Assembly (NCBI GenBank): GCA_025351555.1
Contig: JANXVS010000380.1
Span: 1 to 12,003, forward strand
DNA: 12,003 bases
Source: Pseudomonadota bacterium
GTDB taxonomy: Bacteria > Pseudomonadota > Gammaproteobacteria > Xanthomonadales > Rhodanobacteraceae
Direction of reading: 5' to 3'
The position numbers and the translations under genes are program-made. The notes under the pieces were generated by a model. That model was not told the origin of the DNA. It searched no databases and saw only the letters and a program-made list of their open reading frames with translations. How positions within the stretch are numbered: the first letter of the stretch is position 1; the number at the start of each line of letters is the position of its first letter. This document shows positions 7,844 through 12,003 of the stretch, piece after piece.

Positions 7844-7920
7844 CGATTGAGAGGCTTGAGGATTAGCGCAAGTGACGGCGCAAGCGTCGCCGGTTAGGCT
7901 TGGCGTTGCAAGTCCTCATC

Positions 7921-8871
7921 ATGACTGACATGAGCCAAGCCACGAGCAAAGAAGTAAACGTGTCCGATCGCTCGGCGATCGACGCGTTTCTCGAACGCGC
8001 CTGGTCGGAGCAGGGACTGGCCGACAATACACTGGCCAGCTATCGGCGCGACTTGGAAGGCACGTCGCGCTGGTTGGCCGCGCACGGGGGCGGGCTTGAC
8101 GCTTGCACGCGTGAATTGCTTTATCGTTACTTCGCCGAACGCTCGACAAGCGGCGGCACCAGCGGCAAGGGCTACAGCGCACGCTCCAATGCGCGGTTAT
8201 TATCCACTTTGCGACATTTTTATCGTTTGCGTTTGCGCCAGGGCGCAATCGCGGAAGATCCGACCCTGCTGTTGGACGCGCCGAAGTTGCCGCGGCCGCT
8301 GCCGAAGGCGTTGTCGGAAAGCCAAGTCGAGGCGCTGATCCGCGCGCCGGATGTCGACACCTCGCTGGGTTTGCGCGATCGCGCGATGTTCGAGCTGATC
8401 TATGCGACCGGCCTACGCGTGAGCGAACTGGTCGGCCTGCGCACGAGCCAAGTGAATCTGCGCCAGGGCGTACTGCGGGTTACCGGCAAGGGCGGCAAGG
8501 AGCGCCTGGTACCGCTCGGCGAGGAGGCGCAGGATTGGCTTGAGCGCTACTACGCGCAGGCGCGACCGGCGCTTTTGCGCGGGCGCGCGGTCGACGCGGT
8601 TTTCGTCACCAATCGCCGCGCCGGGATGACGCGGCAGATGTTCTGGACCACGGTCAAGCGCCATGCGCTGCACGCTGGCATCGATGCCAAACGCATCTCG
8701 CCGCATGTGCTGCGGCATTGCTTTGCCACGCATCTGCTCAATCATGGCGCCGACTTGCGCGCGTTGCAGATGCTGCTGGGGCACAGTTCGTTGTCGACGA
8801 CGCAGATTTACACCTTGGTGGCACGCGAAGGTCTGAAGCGTTTGCATGAGAAACACCATCCGAGGGGGTGA
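7921..8871 (+). CDS. xerD: Tyrosine recombinase XerD
   Basis: Site-specific recombinase that acts with XerC at dif to resolve chromosome dimers at the division septum under FtsK control. From ATG 7921 the product has 316 residues. The SAM-like core-binding N-domain is at about 18-104 and the catalytic domain at about 130-310. All catalytic residues are visible: Arg166 (ATGLRVSEL), Lys190 (TGKGGKER), His262 and Arg265 (HVLRHCFATHLL), His288 (LLGHSS) and nucleophile Tyr297 (QIYT). The C-terminus LKRLHEKHHPRG and the adjacent dsbC point to XerD rather than XerC. The start is uncertain. ATG 7921 and ATG 7930 lack a Shine-Dalgarno. GTG 7960 has AAAGAAG 5 bases upstream and gives 303 residues, close to the length of the E. 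coli protein. Confidence 0.95.
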   Translation: MTDMSQATSKEVNVSDRSAIDAFLERAWSEQGLADNTLASYRRDLEGTSRWLAAHGGGLDACTRELLYRYFAERSTSGGTSGKGYSARSNARLLSTLRHFYRLRLRQGAIAEDPTLLLDAPKLPRPLPKALSESQVEALIRAPDVDTSLGLRDRAMFELIYATGLRVSELVGLRTSQVNLRQGVLRVTGKGGKERLVPLGEEAQDWLERYYAQARPALLRGRAVDAVFVTNRRAGMTRQMFWTTVKRHALHAGIDAKRISPHVLRHCFATHLLNHGADLRALQMLLGHSSLSTTQIYTLVAREGLKRLHEKHHPRG

Positions 8872-8900
8872 GGTCGGGTTGCTTGGCGAGCGCTGGGTGC

Positions 8901-9011
8901 GCGAGCTTAGCAACAGCGTCCGCCCGCGCAGCGGGCGCTGGCGGCGCGCTTGACGTGGCATCGCTTGAAGCGAGCGCACAACAACGTCCGCCCGCATAGC
9001 GGGCGCTAACG
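8901..9011. repeat. Two REP-like palindromic units downstream of xerD
   Basis: Two units of about 42 bp, at 8901-8943 and 8970-9011. Each begins GCGAGC, then an AACA run, then GTC and a hairpin: CGCCCGC, three-base loop, GCGGGCG (stems 8921-8927/8931-8937 and 8989-8995/8999-9005). The last 33 bases (8911-8943 and 8979-9011) match at 28 positions. All five differences are G/C in the first copy and A/T in the second. Between the units lies a further small palindrome, TCGCTT-G-AAGCGA (8961-8973). Strong hairpins in tandem without coding potential resemble REP/BIME elements. They lack T-tracts, so simple terminators are less likely. A role in 3'-end stability of xerD mRNA is possible. Confidence 0.6.
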
Positions 9012-9042
9012 ACACCCCCAATCGGCGTCATCCCGAAGATAA

Positions 9043-9060
9043 ACGGGTTTCCGCACCCGT
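9043..9060. promoter_or_regulatory. Perfect short palindrome upstream of the first dsbC
   Basis: ACGGGT, TTCCGC, ACCCGT: a perfect 6-bp inverted repeat with a 6-base centre. A weak -10-like GACAAT (9071-9076) lies downstream, and TTTCCG (9048-9053) at 17 bases would be its -35, inside the palindrome. This could be an operator over a dsbC promoter or a chance hairpin. Apart from this and the REP-like units, I see nothing in the 268-bp xerD-dsbC gap. Confidence 0.3.
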
Positions 9061-9139
9061 GCCGCCATGCGACAATGCAATCCCTGCGTCGCCGCACCGG
9101 TCTGGTGGGGCACCCCCATCTGTTATCGAGGCGTACCTG

Positions 9140-9880
9140 ATGTTGATGAAATGGCTTATTGCCGCCGTGTTGGCAGGTTTTACTGTGTCGGCGTTGGCCG
9201 CCGACGACGCGAACAAGATCGTCACCGATGCGCTGCACAAGCTGGCGCCGACGTCGAAGGTCCAGTCGGTGACGGAATCGGCCGTACCGGGCTTTTACTC
9301 GGTCGTGGCCGATGGCCATCCGGTTTTTGTCAGCACCGATGGCAAGTATCTGATCGAAGGTCACGTTTACGATATCGCCGCGCGCCACGATCTGATGGAC
9401 GATGGCATGAGTGGCGTGCGCAAGCAGGCGCTGGCGAAGATTCCCGCAGAAAAACGCCTGACTTTCGCGCCGCCGAAACCGAAATACACAGTCACCGTGT
9501 TCACCGATGTCGATTGCCCGTATTGCAAGCAGTTCCATAAACAGATCGCCGAGTACAACAAGCTGGGTATCGCGGTGGATTACGTGCTGTTTCCGCTCGT
9601 CATCCATCCCGGCGCCGACAAGAAAGCGGAGACGGTGTGGTGTTCCAAGGATCGCAACGCGGCGTATACCGAGGCGATGAACAGCCAGACCCTGGCGCCG
9701 AAAACCTGCGACAACCCGGTGGCTGAGCTCACCAGTATCGCCATGGGGATGGGCGTGAGCGGCACCCCCGCAATTTTTTCCGCCGATGGCACTCAAGTGG
9801 GCGGTTATCTGCCGCCGCAGCAATTGGCGCAGAAACTGGAAGAGCTTGCCAACCTTGCCAAGCCGACCGCCGCGAAATGA
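9140..9880 (+). CDS. dsbC: Periplasmic disulfide isomerase, DsbC family (copy 1)
   Basis: Periplasmic thioredoxin-fold protein that corrects wrong disulfide bonds and is normally kept reduced by DsbD. The 246-residue precursor has a signal peptide ending about ALA20 before ADDANK. The N-terminal dimerisation domain is at about 22-82, followed by a linker helix and the thioredoxin-like domain with TVFTDVDCPYCKQFHKQIAE. The active site is Cys126-Pro-Tyr-Cys129; E. coli DsbC has CGYC, and CPYC is the form seen in DsbG. A structural pair Cys168 and Cys190 and Thr209-cisPro210 (SGTPAIF) agree with DsbC, as does GGYLPPQQL near the end. ATG 9140 is supported by GAGG at 9128-9131, 8 bases upstream; ATG 9146 is too far from it. 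The position after xerD is the classical dsbC place. Confidence 0.93.
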   Translation: MLMKWLIAAVLAGFTVSALAADDANKIVTDALHKLAPTSKVQSVTESAVPGFYSVVADGHPVFVSTDGKYLIEGHVYDIAARHDLMDDGMSGVRKQALAKIPAEKRLTFAPPKPKYTVTVFTDVDCPYCKQFHKQIAEYNKLGIAVDYVLFPLVIHPGADKKAETVWCSKDRNAAYTEAMNSQTLAPKTCDNPVAELTSIAMGMGVSGTPAIFSADGTQVGGYLPPQQLAQKLEELANLAKPTAAK

Positions 9881-9891
9881 ACCTAATCGAC

Positions 9892-9941
9892 GGTGACGGG
9901 TCTGATCACGACACTTCTGATCACATCACGTTGCCGTCACC
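9892..9941. promoter_or_regulatory. Structured spacer between the two dsbC copies
   Basis: The 77-bp gap contains a perfect 8-bp inverted repeat, GGTGACGG (9892-9899) with CCGTCACC (9934-9941). It encloses a 34-bp loop that holds two direct copies of TCTGATCAC (9901-9909 and 9916-9924), each centred on the palindrome TGATCA, 15 bp apart. This could be a stem-loop that ends or processes the first dsbC transcript, or a pair of regulator half-sites before the second. No T-tract follows. Confidence 0.4.
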
Positions 9942-9957
9942 TGCAGAGAGAATCGCC

Positions 9958-10737
9958 ATGTTGAACAAGTTCCTGTCCGCCATTGCCCTGATCGCCGTTG
10001 TCACGTTTGTAAATGCTTCCGATGCGCATGCGGCCGACACCAGCGAAAAAGCCGTGCGCGACGCGATGCATTCGCTGTTGCCGATGACCAAGGTCGATGA
10101 GGTAGTGAAATCTGATCTGCCCGGGTTTTACGAAGTCCTGGTCAGCGGTCAGGTGGTGTATGTCAGCGCCGACGGCAAGTACCTGCTGCAGGGCAATTTA
10201 TACAATGTGGCACAGAAGAAGGATCTGACTGCCGCGCGTGTTGCAGTGATGCGCGAGCAGGCCGTGCAGAGGCTGCCGGACGAGAAGAAGATGATCTTCG
10301 CACCGGAGCATCCGAAGCACACCGTTACTGTATTCACCGATGTCGATTGTCCGTACTGCCGCCAGTTCCACAAGCAGATCGCCGAATACAACAAGGCCGG
10401 CATCGCCGTGAACTACGTGTTGTTCCCGCTCGACATCCACCCGGGTGCGGACAAGAAGGCCACCGCGGTATGGTGTGCGGCCGATCGCAAGACCGCCTAT
10501 ACCGCCGCGATGAACGGTCAGGATCCGGGCACCGGCACCTGCGCCAACAGTCCGGTTTCCGAAACCAAGGCGCTGGCAATAGCGATCGGCATCAACGCGA
10601 CGCCGACCGTACTCGCCGAAGATGGCACCCAGGTCGATCTGGGCAAGGCATCCACGCCAGCGGCAATGGCGGCCGAGCTGGATCGTCTGGCCGCAGCCGC
10701 AGCCAAGACTGCTGCGACGCCGGTTGCTTCGCGTTAG
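9958..10737 (+). CDS. Periplasmic disulfide isomerase, DsbC family (copy 2, tandem paralog)
   Basis: Second DsbC-type thiol-disulfide isomerase, a 259-residue precursor with a signal peptide ending about AHA25. Active site Cys131-Pro-Tyr-Cys134, second pair Cys173 and Cys195, and Thr215-cisPro216 (NATPTVL) are all kept. Residues 121-173 match copy 1 (116-168) at 46 of 53 positions, while the N-domain and C-terminus have drifted. The GYLPP motif near the C-terminus of copy 1 and E. coli DsbC is replaced by DLGKASTP, and the tail is alanine-rich. I chose ATG 9958 because a signal peptide begins there with AGAGAGA just upstream; an ATG at 9877 overlapping the stop of copy 1 would add 27 polar residues in front of the signal. 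The pair looks like an old tandem duplication with possible specialisation. It is most likely an isomerase; a DsbG-like chaperone role is an alternative. Confidence 0.92.
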   Translation: MLNKFLSAIALIAVVTFVNASDAHAADTSEKAVRDAMHSLLPMTKVDEVVKSDLPGFYEVLVSGQVVYVSADGKYLLQGNLYNVAQKKDLTAARVAVMREQAVQRLPDEKKMIFAPEHPKHTVTVFTDVDCPYCRQFHKQIAEYNKAGIAVNYVLFPLDIHPGADKKATAVWCAADRKTAYTAAMNGQDPGTGTCANSPVSETKALAIAIGINATPTVLAEDGTQVDLGKASTPAAMAAELDRLAAAAAKTAATPVASR

Positions 10738-10753
10738 GAATCGGCGTACCACA

Positions 10754-10784
10754 GCGTGCCGGCGTCGCGTTCGCGCCGGCATGC
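10754..10784 (+). terminator. GC-rich hairpin after the second dsbC, probable terminator
   Basis: TGCCGGCG (10757-10764) pairs perfectly with CGCCGGCA (10774-10781). The stem extends to 11 pairs (10754-10764 with 10774-10784) with one G-T wobble and a 9-base loop. It begins 17 bases after the dsbC copy 2 stop and is followed by GGCTTT, a poor T-tract. It fits an intrinsic terminator or a transcript-end stabiliser that separates dsbC from purL. Confidence 0.5.
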
Positions 10785-10794
10785 GGCTTTAAGT

Positions 10795-10800
10795 TAAAAT
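10795..10800 (+). promoter_or_regulatory. Candidate -10 box of the purL promoter
   Basis: TAAAAT matches the sigma-70 -10 consensus at 5 of 6 positions, lies between the hairpin and purL, and would give a leader of about 28 bases. No good -35 box is seen: the 17-base position falls in the hairpin (CGCGCC). I see no obvious PurR-type palindrome. Confidence 0.35.
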
Positions 10801-10834
10801 ACCGATTCCTTCCGAACGCATCGCCGCGCTCGCC

Positions 10835-12003
10835 ATGATTGTTCTCGACGGGCTGCCGGCCCTTTCTCCATTTCGCCTGGAGCGGCTCAACCGCGAATTG
10901 AAGCGTGTCGTGCCGCAGTGCCGGCTGATGGCCGCATGGCATGTGTACTTTGTCGCGGCGCAAGACGACGCGGCCGCGCCCGATCCGGTGCGCCTGGGCG
11001 TCGTGCTGCGTGCCAGCACTGCCACCGCGAAAACGGCGACGCTATGGGTAGTGCCGCGCTTGGGTACGATTTCGCCGTGGTCGTCCAAGGCCACCGATAT
11101 CCTGCACGGCTGCGGATTTCCCGTGCGCCGGGTCGAACGGGCGCTGGCTTGCACGATCGACAAGGCACCCGCAGCGGACAGCAGCGACTGGCAGCGCCTG
11201 CTTGCGACGCTGCACGATCCGATGACGCAATCCGTGCTGACTTGCCTGGATCAGGCCGATGCGCTGTTCCGCGCCGGCGCACCGGCGCTGCTACAACGCA
11301 TCGTGCTTGGCAGTGACGCGGTCGCTGCCCTGAATGCCGCCAATCAGCGTTTGGGCCTGGCGCTGGCAGCCGACGAAATCGATTACCTGGTCGACCGCTA
11401 CCACGAGCTCGAGCGCGACCCGACCGATGCGGAACTGATGATGTTCGCGCAGGCCAATTCCGAACACTGCCGGCACAAGGTGTTCAACGCTAGCTGGAAC
11501 ATCGACGGCCAAGCGCAGGACAAATCACTGTTCGCGATGATCAAGAACACGCATGCGGTGTCGCCGCAGTTCACCCTGTCGGCCTATCACGACAATGCCG
11601 CGGTGATTCAGGGCGACGTCGCCAAGCGCTTCTTCGCTGATGCGCAAAGTGGAAAATACGGCATTGTGGAAGAATCCATACCGTATGCGATCAAGGTCGA
11701 GACCCACAACCATCCGACCGCGATTGCGCCGTTTCCGGGTGCCGCCACCGGCGCCGGTGGCGAGATCCGCGACGAGGGCGCAACCGGCCGCGGCGGCAAG
11801 CCCAAGGCCGGGTTGACCGGGTTCACCACGTCGTACCTGCGTATCCCCGATTTGCCGCGGCCGTGGGAGAAGGCACGTCCGCTGCCGCCGCGCATGGCCA
11901 GCGCGTTCGAGATCATGCGTGACGGCCCGCTTGGCGCGGCCGCGTTCAACAACGAATTCGGCCGGCCCTGCCTGGGCGGTTACTTCCGCACGTTCGAGGC
12001 CGA
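10835..12003 (+). CDS. purL: Phosphoribosylformylglycinamidine synthase, N-terminal 389 residues (runs off the right edge)
   Basis: Large single-chain PurL (FGAM synthase) of de novo purine synthesis, which turns FGAR, glutamine and ATP into FGAM. The full enzyme is about 1,300 residues; the window holds the N-terminal PurS-like domain (about 1-140), the linker (about 150-220), and the start of the first AIR-synthase-like ATP-binding domain. Clear family motifs are FAQANSEHCRHKVFNA (204-219), KVETHNHPTAIAPFPGAATG (287-306) and GEIRDEGATGRGGKPKAG (309-326), all in the expected order, with no break. The start ATG 10835 gives MIVLDGLPALSPFRLERL, a normal N-terminus. No good Shine-Dalgarno precedes it. 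It has no stop inside the window, so only part of the gene can be judged. It is separated from dsbC by the hairpin and probably has its own promoter. Confidence 0.97.
   Translation, partial: MIVLDGLPALSPFRLERLNRELKRVVPQCRLMAAWHVYFVAAQDDAAAPDPVRLGVVLRASTATAKTATLWVVPRLGTISPWSSKATDILHGCGFPVRRVERALACTIDKAPAADSSDWQRLLATLHDPMTQSVLTCLDQADALFRAGAPALLQRIVLGSDAVAALNAANQRLGLALAADEIDYLVDRYHELERDPTDAELMMFAQANSEHCRHKVFNASWNIDGQAQDKSLFAMIKNTHAVSPQFTLSAYHDNAAVIQGDVAKRFFADAQSGKYGIVEESIPYAIKVETHNHPTAIAPFPGAATGAGGEIRDEGATGRGGKPKAGLTGFTTSYLRIPDLPRPWEKARPLPPRMASAFEIMRDGPLGAAAFNNEFGRPCLGGYFRTFEA

Noticed and set aside
7921..8871. xerD as a phage or integron integrase, i.e. a mobile island marker.
   Set aside because: Length, C-terminal LHEKHHPRG and the neighbour dsbC fit the housekeeping XerD. 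No attachment-site repeats or cargo genes were seen.
8921..9005. CRISPR array from the repeated palindromes after xerD.
   Set aside because: There are only two units, with no uniform spacers beyond the pair and no cas genes; a REP-like element explains them better.
8738..9823. A 361-codon minus-strand open frame across the dsbC upstream region and gene.
   Set aside because: It is antisense to dsbC copy 1 and xerD, both with full catalytic motifs, and shows no protein-like pattern of its own.
9877..9957. ATG overlapping the stop of dsbC copy 1 (ATGA) as a coupled start for copy 2.
   Set aside because: It would put about 27 polar residues ahead of a clear signal peptide. The ATG at 9958 has its own purine-rich binding site.

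Overview
The window looks like core chromosome of a high-GC gammaproteobacterium, most likely of the order Lysobacterales (Xanthomonadales; Rhodanobacteraceae or Xanthomonadaceae type). This is inferred from gene content and order: pepA, holC and valS together, lptFG beside an RDD protein, xerD next to dsbC, and a long single-chain PurL. No rRNA, tRNA, CRISPR array, prophage or transposase was seen.

Left part (1-5027). On the minus strand, in transcription order, lie pepA, a higB-higA toxin-antitoxin pair, holC and the 5' end of valS. pepA-holC-valS is a familiar proteobacterial cluster. Here it is interrupted twice. The higBA pair sits between pepA and holC, joined by one-base stop/start overlaps at both its internal junction and its junction with holC. 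A plus-strand gene for a membrane-anchored TolB/FlgO-like plus TPR protein sits between holC and valS, so valS must use its own promoter, for which a good candidate is visible.

Middle (5028-7843). A 147-bp divergent region separates pepA from the plus-strand pair lptF-lptG, the inner-membrane permease subunits of the LPS export machine, whose ends overlap by 4 bp. A small RDD-family membrane protein is convergent with lptG, with a 6-bp gap.

Right part (7844-12003). xerD (dimer-resolution recombinase) is followed by a spacer with two REP-like palindromic units, then two tandem dsbC-like periplasmic disulfide isomerase genes that look like a duplication. A GC-rich hairpin follows, then the first 389 codons of purL (purine synthesis), which runs off the window.

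Most of the window is housekeeping. The part most worth following is the higBA module spliced into the holC operon, with a self-contained promoter, a palindrome inside that promoter and an apparently leaderless toxin start. The dsbC duplication and the structured spacers around it come next. I see no clearly new multi-gene system.
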